A stretch of DNA of 64,000 nt from PNNG01 sp046291695. Its GTDB lineage: Bacteria; Bacteroidota; Bacteroidia; UBA7662. This document shows, piece by piece, positions 1 to 8,854 of this stretch. The position numbers and the translations under genes are program-made. The stretch's first letter is position 1. Every line of letters starts with the position of its first letter. The notes below the pieces were generated by a model. That model saw only the letters and a list, made by a program, of their open reading frames with translations. It was not told where the DNA came from and ran no database searches. Location: NCBI GenBank assembly GCA_046291695.1, contig JBKBSO010000018.1, positions 1 to 64,000 on the forward strand. Reading direction: 5' to 3'.

Positions 1-596
1 ATCTTATCAGCGATATCGGAGTAACCCAAATTATCAGTCCAACTACCGTAGCGGCCTTAAACCAGCCAAACACGGTAAAAGTGGTAATCGAAAATTTTGG
101 TACGGTACCAGCAGCAGGATTTGACGTGGCTTACCGGGTTAATGGGGTAGAAATTAACTCCAATGCCATTGCACGAAGCATTGCTCCAGGCGATACCATC
201 CACCATGTATTCAGTCAGGCCTGGACCCCAACAGTGGGTGGCAACCTCGAGCTATGCGCCTTCACACGAAGCTTTGCGGGTGATGTCAATCCGGCTAACG
301 ACACTACCTGTGCCACCTTTAATGCGGTATCGGTGAATGCTTTGAGCATGATGCTCAACCGCGCTTACCCGAACCCGGCGAATGAACAGGTGAACTTCGA
401 ATTGAAGGAAGCAGCCGACCGGCACACCCGCATTGTATTTACCGATCAGTTGGGCAAAACCGTACTGGTGCATCAAGCACAGGAAGGCGAAATCAACCAG
501 CGTGTTGAAGTACAAAATCTGGCAACCGGTATGTATCAATACCGCATCGAACGTAAAGATTCGGTTGGTCATGGCAAGCTGATGATTAAGCGTTGA
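1..596 (+). CDS. T9SS cargo protein, C-terminal part (5' end outside window)
   Basis: The frame is open from the first bases of the window, so this is the C-terminal part (about 198 residues) of a longer secreted protein; the GTG at 81 is an internal codon and not a start. The first part resembles a CARDB/Ig-like module (alternating hydrophobic strands, AND-type turns near NPAND). The last 75 or so residues form a type A sorting tail (Por_Secre_tail): the AYPNPANEQ motif, a central VFTDQLGK segment and a final GMYQYRI..GKLMIKR strand. Such tails direct export through the type IX system and are then cleaved or anchored at the cell surface. The passenger function is unknown. A strong terminator follows. 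Confidence 0.85.
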   Translation, partial: LISDIGVTQIISPTTVAALNQPNTVKVVIENFGTVPAAGFDVAYRVNGVEINSNAIARSIAPGDTIHHVFSQAWTPTVGGNLELCAFTRSFAGDVNPANDTTCATFNAVSVNALSMMLNRAYPNPANEQVNFELKEAADRHTRIVFTDQLGKTVLVHQAQEGEINQRVEVQNLATGMYQYRIERKDSVGHGKLMIKR

Positions 597-624
597 CGCG
601 CTAGCGCATTGATCCATCACCACG

Positions 625-662
625 AGCCGTCTGCAAGTATTAATTGCAGACGGCTTTTTTTT
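625..662 (+). terminator. Rho-independent terminator of the T9SS cargo gene
   Basis: A perfect 12-bp stem (625-636 with 644-655), a 7-nt loop and a run of eight T follow the stop codon of the upstream gene by about 30 bases. Confidence 0.85.
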
Positions 663-728
663 AGTACATCTCCTTTCATTGGTATTTTAGACTTGCAGGG
701 CTCGCGGCTAAGATTTAGATTTGAACCG

Positions 729-2126
729 ATGCCCGAACTCAACAACCCCAAAACCATTCGTGCCTGGTGCATGTACGACTGGGCCAATTCGGTTTATAAC
801 CTGTGTATCACCACGGCCATTTTTCCGATTTATTACAATGCCGTGAGCAGGTCGGCGGCCATTACGCGTGGTGCCGATCCGGCTTGGGAGCATTACGATG
901 TGTCGATATGGGGCTGGGAAGTATCGAGTGCGGCAGCCTATTCCTATACGCTTTCCATTGCCTACCTGATTGTTGCCCTCATTTCGCCCTTGCTTTCGGG
1001 CATGGCCGATTTTGGCGGATATAAAAAGCGGATGCTGGCGGCCTTTGCGACTTTGGGTTCGGTGAGCTGTGCGCTTATGTATTTTTTTACCTCCGAGAAT
1101 ATTGAGTACGGATTAAGCATGTTCCTATTTGCGGCCATTGGCTGGGCTGGGAGTATTATATTTTACAATTCGTTTTTACCCGAAATTGCCACCGAAGACC
1201 GCTTCGACGAAATAAGTGCCCGCGGATTTGCCTATGGCTATGCCGGAAGCGTCCTCTTGCTCATTGCTAATTTGGTGATGATCATGTTTCCGGAATTGCT
1301 TTTTGATGTTTCAGGCAAGGTAGACGACCTCATAGCGGCTGGCATGGAAAGTACAGCGGCTACCGATGATGCCCTTTCGTATTACAAAGGCATGAGCACA
1401 CGCTATGCTTTTATTACCGTAGGCATTTGGTGGTTGGGATTTTCGCAACTCACCCTTCGTCGTTTGCCTTCGGAGCAGGCCTTGGGAAAAATCAACGGCG
1501 ATTTGTTCAAGAAGGGCTATCGCGAGCTAAAAAAGGTATTTCTTGAGCTACAAACCCAGCCTAAGCTCAAGCGTTATCTCCTTGCTTTTTTCTTCATAAG
1601 CGCGGGATTGCAAACCACCATGTACCTGGCCTCTATCTTTGGTGCTGAGGAATTGCAACTCAGTACCGATAAACTCATCATTACCATTTTGCTAATACAG
1701 CTCATTGCCATAGGCGGAGCTTTTGCCTTTTCAAAACTTTCGGAGCGGTTCGGTAATATTTATACCCTTCTGGGAGGTACCGTTATTTGGGTGCTTATTT
1801 GTTTGGCTGCCGCAACTATGGTAAGTACAGAATACCATTTTTATGTGTTAGCTGCTATTGTGGGCACCGTAATGGGTGGAATGCAAGCGCTTATGCGGAG
1901 TACTTATGCCAAGTTAATCCCCGATGCCACGCTCAATCATGCTTCTTACTTTTCGTTTTACGATGTAACCGAAAAACTTGCCATCGTATTTGGTACTTTT
2001 GCATTCGGCTACATCATCGTACTTACGGGTAGCATGCGGAATTCGGCTTTTGCCTTGGCTGCATTTTTTATCGTAGGTCTGCTGGTGTTGCGTACTATTC
2101 GCAATTTTAAAATTCACATCGGCTAG
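729..2126 (+). CDS. MFS transporter of the Atg22/UMF1-like family
   Basis: A 466-residue polytopic membrane protein. The start was placed at ATG 729 because the family begins close to the motif AWCMYDWANSVY, here at residues 10-21; the open frame upstream of it (from 609) runs through the preceding terminator and is not conserved-looking. Around twelve hydrophobic segments are visible, with a cytoplasmic loop after segment 3 (GGYKKRM) typical of major facilitator proteins. Family members related to yeast Atg22 export amino acids or other small solutes, but the substrate here cannot be read from the sequence. It lies 5 bases upstream of the LutA-like gene, so co-transcription is likely. Confidence 0.85.
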   Translation: MPELNNPKTIRAWCMYDWANSVYNLCITTAIFPIYYNAVSRSAAITRGADPAWEHYDVSIWGWEVSSAAAYSYTLSIAYLIVALISPLLSGMADFGGYKKRMLAAFATLGSVSCALMYFFTSENIEYGLSMFLFAAIGWAGSIIFYNSFLPEIATEDRFDEISARGFAYGYAGSVLLLIANLVMIMFPELLFDVSGKVDDLIAAGMESTAATDDALSYYKGMSTRYAFITVGIWWLGFSQLTLRRLPSEQALGKINGDLFKKGYRELKKVFLELQTQPKLKRYLLAFFFISAGLQTTMYLASIFGAEELQLSTDKLIITILLIQLIAIGGAFAFSKLSERFGNIYTLLGGTVIWVLICLAAATMVSTEYHFYVLAAIVGTVMGGMQALMRSTYAKLIPDATLNHASYFSFYDVTEKLAIVFGTFAFGYIIVLTGSMRNSAFALAAFFIVGLLVLRTIRNFKIHIG

Positions 2127-2131
2127 GCGAT

Positions 2132-2851
2132 ATGCAAATCGATTTATTTGTTCCCTGTTTTGTTGATCAATTGTATCCCGAAACAGCATTTAATGCCATC
2201 AAAGTTTTGGAATTTTTGGGTTGTGATGTGCATTACAATCCAGAGCAAACTTGCTGCGGCCAGCCGGCTTTTAATGCCGGTCATTGGGATGAAGCCAAAT
2301 TGGTGGGGGAAAAGTGCATTCGAGAGTTTAATGCCAGTCGCCCTATGGTGGTGCTCTCGAGCTCATGTACGGGCATGTTTCGTAATTATTATGGAAAGCT
2401 GTTTCACAATACCGCTTTGCACAATCAATACAAGCAAATGCAAAAGCAGACTTTTGAATTTGCTGAATTTATTTTTGAGCATTTGCCTTATAACAAGTTA
2501 AGTGCGCGTTTCAGTCATAGCATCACCTATCACGATGCCTGTAGTGCCCTGCGCGAATGTGGGATACGCGAAGCTCCTAGAGCTTTGCTTGGACAAGTAC
2601 AGGGCCTTACTTACAGTCCTTTGCCCAATAATGAAATGTGCTGTGGATTTGGGGGGACTTTTGCCGTGAAATATGAAGGTATATCTACGGGTATGGCCGA
2701 TCAAAAGCTACAACATGCCCTTGGTACTGGTGCTGAGTATTTGGTATCAGCCGATTTGAGTTGTCTGATGCACCTGGAAGCCTTTGCCAAGGAGCAAAAA
2801 TTAAATATACGAACCATCCACCTGGCCGATGTGCTGGCCGCAGGTTGGTAA
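2132..2851 (+). CDS. lutA: LutA/YkgE-like (Fe-S)-binding protein with two cysteine-rich domains
   Basis: A 239-residue soluble protein of the LutA/GlpC cysteine-rich (CCG) family. Two repeats each carry the Cys-Cys-Gly signature: TCCGQPAFNAG near residue 40 with a following CTGM, and later HDACSALRECG and MCCGFGGTF near residue 170. In lactate-oxidising LutABC complexes this subunit accompanies the Fe-S protein LutB and LutC; neither is in this window. The next gene is an Ldh2-type dehydrogenase only 11 bases downstream, so the pair may serve 2-hydroxyacid oxidation. The length is normal for the family. The symbol reflects family membership, and the partner complex is inferred. Confidence 0.85.
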   Translation: MQIDLFVPCFVDQLYPETAFNAIKVLEFLGCDVHYNPEQTCCGQPAFNAGHWDEAKLVGEKCIREFNASRPMVVLSSSCTGMFRNYYGKLFHNTALHNQYKQMQKQTFEFAEFIFEHLPYNKLSARFSHSITYHDACSALRECGIREAPRALLGQVQGLTYSPLPNNEMCCGFGGTFAVKYEGISTGMADQKLQHALGTGAEYLVSADLSCLMHLEAFAKEQKLNIRTIHLADVLAAGW

Positions 2852-2862
2852 AACAAGGTCAC

Positions 2863-3942
2863 ATGGAAAATCAGCTCTTTACGGAACAACAACTTTGGCA
2901 ATATATGAGTGAGGTCTTCATTAGGATGGGGCATTCACAGGAAGATGCCTACCTGGCTACAGATGTATTGCTGGAGGCCGATATGCGCGGCATCGATTCG
3001 CATGGAATAGCCCGTTTACCCGGCTATGTCCGCTTATGGCAGGCGGGCAGGCTCAATGCGAAGCCGAAGATTAAGGTGGTGCGCGAAACGGCAGCAGCAG
3101 CTACGGTTGATGGTGATGCAGGTTTGGGTTTGATTGTGGCCGCGCGTGCCATGGACATTGCTATAAAAAAAGCCTCAGGTACAGGTATTGGCATGGTAAG
3201 CGTATGCAATTCCAATCACTTTGGCATTGCCGCCTATCATGCCATGAAAGCTATCCCTCACCATATGATTGGCATGGCTACCACCAATGCCAGCCCGCTC
3301 GTTACACCTACGCATAGTCGCGAACGCATGTTGGGGACCAATCCGCATTGCTGGGTGTTTCCGGCGCGACAGCACGATGCCGTGGTCATTGATATGGCTA
3401 CCGCGGCGGCGGCCAACGGAAAATTGGAAGTAGCCGAACGGGAAGGCCGGACAATTCCGGAAGGCTGGGCGGTAGATGCAAAAGGTAATGCATCAACACA
3501 AGCAAACGTTTTGAAAGACGGTGGAAGTTTATTGCCATTGGGAAGTAGCTATGAAACCGGGTCGCACAAGGGTTATGGTATGGCTGCGGTTGCTGATTTG
3601 CTCAGTGGGGTGCTTTCGGGAGCTAATTTCGGCCCTTGGGTGCCGCCTTTCGTAAGCTTTTTACAGCCTCCTGCCGATCCGGTAGGGGCCGGCATTGGGC
3701 ATTTTGTTGGCGCCATGCGCATCGACGCCTTCCGCGATCTGGATGCCTACTACCAGGCCATGGATATTTGGATTGCACGCTTCAAAGCAGCCGAACCCAT
3801 CGACCCGAAAGAGCCTGTGCTGATTCATGGAGAACCCGAAATGCGTGAATATCGTAAACGAAAGAAAAATGGCATTCCGCTCAATACCAAGGTGGTGGCT
3901 GAGTTGCGGGTGCTAGGTGAACATTTTAAAATTAGTTTTTAA
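2863..3942 (+). CDS. Ldh2-family (malate/L-lactate type) NAD(P)-dependent dehydrogenase
   Basis: A 359-residue enzyme of the Ldh_2 family (YlbC/YiaK/ComC type), which is unrelated to classical lactate dehydrogenases. The start ATG 2863 gives the usual N-terminus (QLFTEQQL, then DMRGIDSHGIARL with the conserved SHG near residue 47). Further family motifs are SNHFGIAAYH around residue 118 and GSHKGYGMAAVADLLSG around 225, which line the nucleotide and substrate sites. Members reduce or oxidise 2-oxoacids such as malate, sulfolactate, ureidoglycolate or 2,3-diketogulonate; the exact substrate cannot be chosen here. It probably forms an operon with the LutA-like gene upstream. Confidence 0.88.
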   Translation: MENQLFTEQQLWQYMSEVFIRMGHSQEDAYLATDVLLEADMRGIDSHGIARLPGYVRLWQAGRLNAKPKIKVVRETAAAATVDGDAGLGLIVAARAMDIAIKKASGTGIGMVSVCNSNHFGIAAYHAMKAIPHHMIGMATTNASPLVTPTHSRERMLGTNPHCWVFPARQHDAVVIDMATAAAANGKLEVAEREGRTIPEGWAVDAKGNASTQANVLKDGGSLLPLGSSYETGSHKGYGMAAVADLLSGVLSGANFGPWVPPFVSFLQPPADPVGAGIGHFVGAMRIDAFRDLDAYYQAMDIWIARFKAAEPIDPKEPVLIHGEPEMREYRKRKKNGIPLNTKVVAELRVLGEHFKISF

Positions 3943-4065
3943 TGCTGGGTAGTCGCCTCGATTAGCAAAAGGCAATATGAGCTTTATACTTAATTCCCCA
4001 AAAAATGTAAACGCAAACGAAGTCCGGCAATAATTAGGTAATTTCGACGCTTAAACACAACAACT

Positions 4066-4401
4066 ATGTTCGATTTATTTGGTATGATGGATAAAATCGG
4101 CAAACTTAAGGATGCCGTAGAAGATGTGAAAAATAAAACCGATCGCATGAATGTGAGTGCGAGCGGGCAAGAAGGCGCGATTGAAGTAGTAAGTTCAGTG
4201 AGTAAAAAAATTCAATCCATCAGCATCGACGAAGCCCTGTTGAAGCCTGAAAATAAAGCCATGCTCGAGGAAGTCCTGCTGAATACGGTTAACAACGCCC
4301 TTCGCGAAGCTCATCGTACCTACAAGGAAGAATTCAAACAAGCTACCGACGGACTGATCCCGAATATTCCGGGTGTTGACCTGTCGAAGTTTATGGGATA
4401 A
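4066..4401 (+). CDS. YbaB/EbfC-family nucleoid-associated protein
   Basis: A 111-residue protein, the usual YbaB size. It starts MFDLFGMMDKIGKLKDAV and then has the amphipathic helices and a central beta strand (GAIEVVSSVSKKIQSISID) of the family, which binds DNA as a dimer. The C-terminus ends IPGVDLSKFMG. YbaB is often next to dnaX or recR, but neither is here; the genes downstream are a DUF2231 membrane protein and lepB, with start and stop almost touching, so the three may be one operon. A TAATTTCG box that is close to the Bacteroidota -7 consensus lies about 30 bases upstream. Confidence 0.82.
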   Translation: MFDLFGMMDKIGKLKDAVEDVKNKTDRMNVSASGQEGAIEVVSSVSKKIQSISIDEALLKPENKAMLEEVLLNTVNNALREAHRTYKEEFKQATDGLIPNIPGVDLSKFMG

Positions 4402-4402
4402 T

Positions 4403-4849
4403 ATGCTCAGTCAGTTACATCCGGCATTGGTTCATTTTCCTCTGGCATTGCTGCTATGCGCAGTGCCGGCCGAGATTTATGGGCTTTGGCGAAAGGGTGC
4501 ATTCTGGCAAAAAGCAGCATTTTGGTTGCTCTTTGCAGGTACCATTGGGGCTTTTTTGGCCGCGTTAAGTGGTGGATGGGCCGAAGATGCGCTGCAAATA
4601 AGCAAGGAAATTCACGAGAAAGTGGAGCAGCACGAAACTACTGGTTACATCCTGGCTTGGTTGTATGCTGCCCTTCTCGTATGGAAGTTCCTACGCAGTA
4701 AGCAAATGGGCAGGGCTGAACAGGCCGTTTTTGCCGGAGCCATGCTGGCTGCTGCCATGCTGCTCATTTATACCGGCTATCTGGGAGGTGAACTTGTGTA
4801 CTCCTACGGTGCCGGAGTAAAGGGATTGACCGTACCAGTCACGCCCTAA
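4403..4849 (+). CDS. DUF2231-type integral membrane protein
   Basis: 148 residues with four hydrophobic segments (about 8-28, 38-58, 78-95 and 105-125). The start ATG 4403 lies one base after the ybaB stop and gives LSQLHPALVHFPLAL, the typical HPxxVHFPI/L opening of DUF2231 proteins; a 10-codon longer frame overlaps ybaB and lacks this feature. The His residues near the N-terminus and in the loop HEKVEQHETTG could bind metal or haem, as proposed for DUF2231 and related cytochrome-like proteins, but no function is established. Confidence 0.75.
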   Translation: MLSQLHPALVHFPLALLLCAVPAEIYGLWRKGAFWQKAAFWLLFAGTIGAFLAALSGGWAEDALQISKEIHEKVEQHETTGYILAWLYAALLVWKFLRSKQMGRAEQAVFAGAMLAAAMLLIYTGYLGGELVYSYGAGVKGLTVPVTP

Positions 4850-4874
4850 TTTAATTTATAACCCACGGAATAAG

Positions 4875-5972
4875 ATGAATTGGAAGTTCTGGCAAAAACA
4901 AAAAGACCGCAAAAAGGTCAAAAAATCGAAATCGCGTGAGTGGGCTGAGGCTATCGTATTCGCGGTAGTTGCGGCAACGCTCATTCGTACCTTCGCCATT
5001 GAGGCATATACCATTCCAACCCCCTCCATGGAAAAAAGCCTTATGGTGGGCGATTTTTTGTTTGTGAGCAAACTCAGCTATGGCCCACGCTTACCGATGA
5101 CCCCACTGAGCTTCCCCTTCGCACACAATACCATGCCGCTTTTGGGTACCAAATCGTACCTCGAATGGTTGCAGTGGAAGTATCGCCGACTTCCAGGTTT
5201 TGGCAAAATCAAAAACAACGACGTGGTGGTGTTTAACTACCCAATGGAAGACTATCGACCTGTAGATAAGCAAGACAATTACATCAAGCGTTGCGTGGGT
5301 ATTGGTGGTGATACTTTACAAATCATCAATCGGGTGGTGCATATAAACGGTAAGCCCATTGAACAACCTCCCAGAGCACAATACAAATACCATGTAAAAA
5401 CCGATGGGTCTGGCTTTAACCCCAAAACGCTTCTCAAAATGGACATCACCGAAGGCGGTCCGATTTCTATTGAAGGCGATTTTCTGTTCAACCTCACCGT
5501 TGAAAACGCCGATAAAATGAAGCAATTTGCCAATGTTCGTGGTATTGAACCTTATAATGCGCCCGAAGGTTATTATACCGAAGATGTGTTTCCTTATACT
5601 GAGTTTTACCCTTGGAATCTCGACAATTATGGCCCGGTAGTGTTACCTAAAAAAGGAATGGAAATTCTACTCGACCTTAACAACATTAACATCTACCGCC
5701 GTGCTATTGAAGTGTACGAAGGCAATGTGGTGCAGGAAAGAGACGGGAAAATCCTTATCAATGGCACCGAAGCCAGCAGTTATACTTTTAACATGGATTA
5801 TTACTGGATGATGGGCGACAACCGACACAATTCACTCGATTCACGTTATTGGGGATTTGTACCCGAAGACCACATCGTAGGAAAAGCCGTATTTGTTTGG
5901 ATGAGTCTCGATTATAATGCTACACTCCTGAATAAAATCAGATGGAGTCGCGTCTTTAGAAGCATTAAGTAA
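4875..5972 (+). CDS. lepB: Signal peptidase I
   Basis: A 365-residue type I (leader) peptidase that removes signal peptides from proteins exported by Sec. One N-terminal membrane anchor (residues 23-43) follows a very basic start. The catalytic dyad is visible: Ser51 in PTPSMEKSL and Lys138 in NYIKRCVGIGGD. The C-terminal box MMGDNRHNSLDSRYWG is intact. A long insertion between boxes C and D makes the protein larger than the E. coli enzyme, which is common in this phylum. It is the likely processing enzyme for the many Sec/T9SS cargo proteins in the window. Confidence 0.95.
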   Translation: MNWKFWQKQKDRKKVKKSKSREWAEAIVFAVVAATLIRTFAIEAYTIPTPSMEKSLMVGDFLFVSKLSYGPRLPMTPLSFPFAHNTMPLLGTKSYLEWLQWKYRRLPGFGKIKNNDVVVFNYPMEDYRPVDKQDNYIKRCVGIGGDTLQIINRVVHINGKPIEQPPRAQYKYHVKTDGSGFNPKTLLKMDITEGGPISIEGDFLFNLTVENADKMKQFANVRGIEPYNAPEGYYTEDVFPYTEFYPWNLDNYGPVVLPKKGMEILLDLNNINIYRRAIEVYEGNVVQERDGKILINGTEASSYTFNMDYYWMMGDNRHNSLDSRYWGFVPEDHIVGKAVFVWMSLDYNATLLNKIRWSRVFRSIK

Positions 5973-6022
5973 TTCGTTTTCTATTCCTAGCCCTACTAGC
6001 CTTTGGGCTAGTTTGCAATAAG

Positions 6023-6049
6023 GCCAATACTGCTCAAGGCAGCATTGGC
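6023..6049 (+). terminator. Possible terminator downstream of lepB
   Basis: An 11-bp stem with one mismatch (6023-6033 with 6039-6049) and a 5-nt loop, preceded by a second 7-bp hairpin (5987-5993 with 6005-6011). T-runs are weak, so function is uncertain. Confidence 0.4.
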
Positions 6050-6105
6050 TTGCTATGCTCTATTCGCGTTTGTATCATTTATAATCAATTCAGCTGGTCA
6101 ACAAC

Positions 6106-6570
6106 ATGATTGCCGATTTAATCCAAACCCTGCTCATCAGTCTTTCCCCTTTGGGAGAAGCCCGTGTGGGGATTCCATTTGGGATGCTGCAAGGTTTACA
6201 TCCTCTCCTGGCTTATGTAGTTGGAACAACTGCTAATCTCATGGTGTTGCCTCTATTTAATTGGCTACTCGACACCTTCGACCATAAACTTTGGCGCTTG
6301 CCGCTTTATCGCAAGTACAGCGTACGACTGATGCAGCGTGCAAAAAAAGGGGTAGGGGAGAAAATCAAAAAATATGATTTTTGGGGCCTCATGTTGTTTG
6401 TGATGATTCCGCTACCCTTTACCGGTGCCTATATGGGTGTGGTGGCCGCCAGGGTACTCCAAATTTCGCGACCAAAAGCCTACCGTGCCATTGGTTTAGG
6501 GGTGGTTATTGCAGCCACCATCATCGCTGGAACAACCTATTTGAGTTTGTTGGGGGTGAAGTTTTTGTAA
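6106..6570 (+). CDS. COG2426-type small membrane protein (putative small multidrug export family)
   Basis: A 154-residue membrane protein with the family pattern: a helix containing LSPLGEARVGIPFG near residue 16, a second helix, a basic cytoplasmic loop (RLMQRAKKGVGEKIKKY), then IPLPFTGAYMGVVAARVL around residues 105-120 and a C-terminal helix. The P-L-P-x-T-G motif is a hallmark of this family. The family is annotated as small multidrug export, but the evidence for drug transport is slight. Its last 300 bases are repeated almost exactly at 12187-12487. This is the complete copy. Confidence 0.82.
   Translation: MIADLIQTLLISLSPLGEARVGIPFGMLQGLHPLLAYVVGTTANLMVLPLFNWLLDTFDHKLWRLPLYRKYSVRLMQRAKKGVGEKIKKYDFWGLMLFVMIPLPFTGAYMGVVAARVLQISRPKAYRAIGLGVVIAATIIAGTTYLSLLGVKFL
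6268..6568 (+). repeat. Direct repeat, left copy (3' part of COG2426-type gene)
   Basis: These 300 bases recur at 12187-12487 in the same orientation with four mismatches. Similarity begins and ends abruptly on both sides. The offset between copies is 5919 bases. Confidence 0.95.
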
Positions 6571-6652
6571 GCTGGCAATAAACAGCTGCGAGTTTAAAAT
6601 CAACTAAACTATGTACTGCCAGAAATTTGTGTACAACTACTTTCATTGGCTT

Positions 6653-8854
6653 TTATTGAGTAATTACACGAAGACTACCTTGATAGTGCCTCGGGCCTAC
6701 TTTTAATTGGTAGAAATAGTTGCCTGATATAATGTTGTTTGAGTTCACCGGGAAGGGGTTGTCAGGATTGCTGGCATGATGTACCAACTGCCCCCACCGA
6801 TTAGTTACTGTAAGTTCGAAGCAAGAAGCGAAGGCATCAAAAATGCCGGCAGCTGGAAAAAAGTCATTAATCTGATCGTTGTTTGGCGTGATGACATTGG
6901 GTAAGCTATCGGGTAGCTTTGGAACATTTTCAAAATTAAGTAGCTGCACACTGCTGTCTTGGCAATAGCTGTTACTTACTTCGCATAGGAGTTCAAGGCC
7001 ATCTTGTTCGGCGGTGGATGGCAAAAGATGATAGAGGCTTGGGCCAGTACCAATGAGTCGATTACCTATTTTCCACCGAACCTCAGTTGCTACACTCGAA
7101 TTGACATTTGCCTCCAGTATCCAATGTTCACAATCGGCAGCAATACTGTAATTAAATGTAGCATCGGGTGTTTGGCTTATTTCTAAGTTGAAGGTATAAG
7201 TGCCGAGGCAATAGGCCAGGTCGGTTAAGCTAAGTTGATAGGCTCCGGGGCTCAACGACGGCAAACGGAAGGCACTATCGCCTTGGGTAATATAACGCTG
7301 ACCATTTATGACCCACTCCCAACGACCATATTTAGTAAAAGGTGGCAATGCCCACAGATCCTGATTTTCGCACAGTGGTGTATTTATATGTGCGAAAGGC
7401 AAGGTGTCGCCATGATAAATCAAAAGTGCGGTTGAATCAAGGCCGGTGTAGGGCAGTGGTTCTAAAGTTGTGCCTATAGCATCTATGGTATGGCCTCTTA
7501 TGTCGTAAGGATAGGGGTGCTGGTTTATGGGAGTTCTGCCAAACAAAAAACTTGTAAAGCCTCCTGGGTTTTCGAGCACATAAAAGCCCGAGTCTATGGG
7601 TACACAGGCCCAGGCATAATTGGTATCGGCTGAGAAGGTATTGAAATGAGATCGGAAGGCTTGGTTGTTCAGTAAAAAGTTAGTCGTATCCTTACTTAGG
7701 CATTGAATGCTGAGGTAGAAATGGTTTATGTGAAAGCCATTTGGATTGCTTAATAAAGACTGGGTATTAAGAGGTAGGGGTGAGACAAAAAAAGCGGTAC
7801 GTTGCATTTTTAAATCAAATCCGGTTTCATTAATAATGGTTGGCGCGCGCCAATTATCGCCATTGGCATCATGGGCTCCGGTAATCATGCGCATTACACC
7901 TACACCTTTTGAAGCTTCTAGAATATTTGAGCTGGTCAAACAAGTGTCGAAGGATTCGGCCTTGTTGAGCGTGGTAATGTATTGTTTATTCAGAAAAATG
8001 TCGTTAGCATCATGGGCTGAAACCAGGTTGAAAATTTGTGCGGGTTGGCTATCGATGGGATGAAGTAAGTAGGTTTTGCTGAATTTATGGACGGGTAAAA
8101 TTCTTTGCATAAACCGGTTGATAAAGCTAAACTTACTAAATGCATTAAAATGCAGGCTGTCGCAGGAATCCATGATAATGCCAGGTCCATTATCACCAAC
8201 CGATACTTCAATAGGTTTATTTAAAGGAGATGATATTTTGCTCAGATTAAAACGTTCGCCAACCACGGAGTTTAAGTACCATCTTTCTCCTTTATCTAAT
8301 ATAATTTGTCTGGGACTGTGCGCTGGAATGCCCGTTACACTAGGGCTACTTAACGTATAATCAATGGTTGTGCTATCCTCCATAGCAAATATGTACATAG
8401 AAACTGGATGATGAATGTTAATGATTGATTTATCATAAACTAAATATTCATTGGTTAGCCGCCGGGCAGGTGAAGAAGTTTTGATTTCATTAGATCTCAG
8501 GGTATTCGTAGCGCCATTTGCAATAAATATAGAAATGGGGTACAAGCTGTTTACAAATAAGCTGTTTTTAGTTATAGAGTCATTAGATAAGGCAATGAAA
8601 TCTCTCCAATAAATTAGTGAAGTCAAATCGAACCAGGAGTCAGGTGAAACTGTAAAGCTAGTGTCATAACCAGTCCGGTTATATTCGATTTGGATGCAGT
8701 TTTTTAAATCAGTATATAGGTAAATTTTATATTCACTGATTGTGTCTGACGGAAAAATTACTGAATATATGGGATAGGTATACGGATAATCTACACGGGC
8801 TTGCCCGAAAGCAAGCCCATGTAAAAGAATAAAAAATATAACGATTAGTCTCAT
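6653..8854 (-). CDS. Secreted protein with type B T9SS (gliding-motility-associated) C-terminal domain
   Basis: 733 residues with a clear Sec signal peptide (MRLIVIFFILLHGLAFGQA). Residues about 250-450 (for example RILPVHKFSKTYLLHP and GFYVLENPGGFTSFLFG) resemble the IgGFc-binding N-terminal module often found in Bacteroidota cell-surface proteins; this is a family resemblance seen by eye. Ig-like segments follow. The last 90 residues are a CHU_C/type B sorting domain (LPNVITPNNDQINDFF, TVTNRWGQLV, SGNYFYQLKVG). Type B cargoes usually stay on the cell surface. Its ATG overlaps the stop of the upstream 1039-residue gene (ATGA), which implies translational coupling. The gene is AT-richer than its neighbours and lies inside the duplication-flanked block. 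Confidence 0.85.
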   Translation of the reverse strand: MRLIVIFFILLHGLAFGQARVDYPYTYPIYSVIFPSDTISEYKIYLYTDLKNCIQIEYNRTGYDTSFTVSPDSWFDLTSLIYWRDFIALSNDSITKNSLFVNSLYPISIFIANGATNTLRSNEIKTSSPARRLTNEYLVYDKSIINIHHPVSMYIFAMEDSTTIDYTLSSPSVTGIPAHSPRQIILDKGERWYLNSVVGERFNLSKISSPLNKPIEVSVGDNGPGIIMDSCDSLHFNAFSKFSFINRFMQRILPVHKFSKTYLLHPIDSQPAQIFNLVSAHDANDIFLNKQYITTLNKAESFDTCLTSSNILEASKGVGVMRMITGAHDANGDNWRAPTIINETGFDLKMQRTAFFVSPLPLNTQSLLSNPNGFHINHFYLSIQCLSKDTTNFLLNNQAFRSHFNTFSADTNYAWACVPIDSGFYVLENPGGFTSFLFGRTPINQHPYPYDIRGHTIDAIGTTLEPLPYTGLDSTALLIYHGDTLPFAHINTPLCENQDLWALPPFTKYGRWEWVINGQRYITQGDSAFRLPSLSPGAYQLSLTDLAYCLGTYTFNLEISQTPDATFNYSIAADCEHWILEANVNSSVATEVRWKIGNRLIGTGPSLYHLLPSTAEQDGLELLCEVSNSYCQDSSVQLLNFENVPKLPDSLPNVITPNNDQINDFFPAAGIFDAFASCFELTVTNRWGQLVHHASNPDNPFPVNSNNIISGNYFYQLKVGPRHYQGSLRVITQ

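Noticed and set aside
609..728. N-terminal extension of the MFS transporter to 609
   Set aside because: It would encode the upstream terminator hairpin and lacks similarity to the family's N-terminus, which fits ATG 729.
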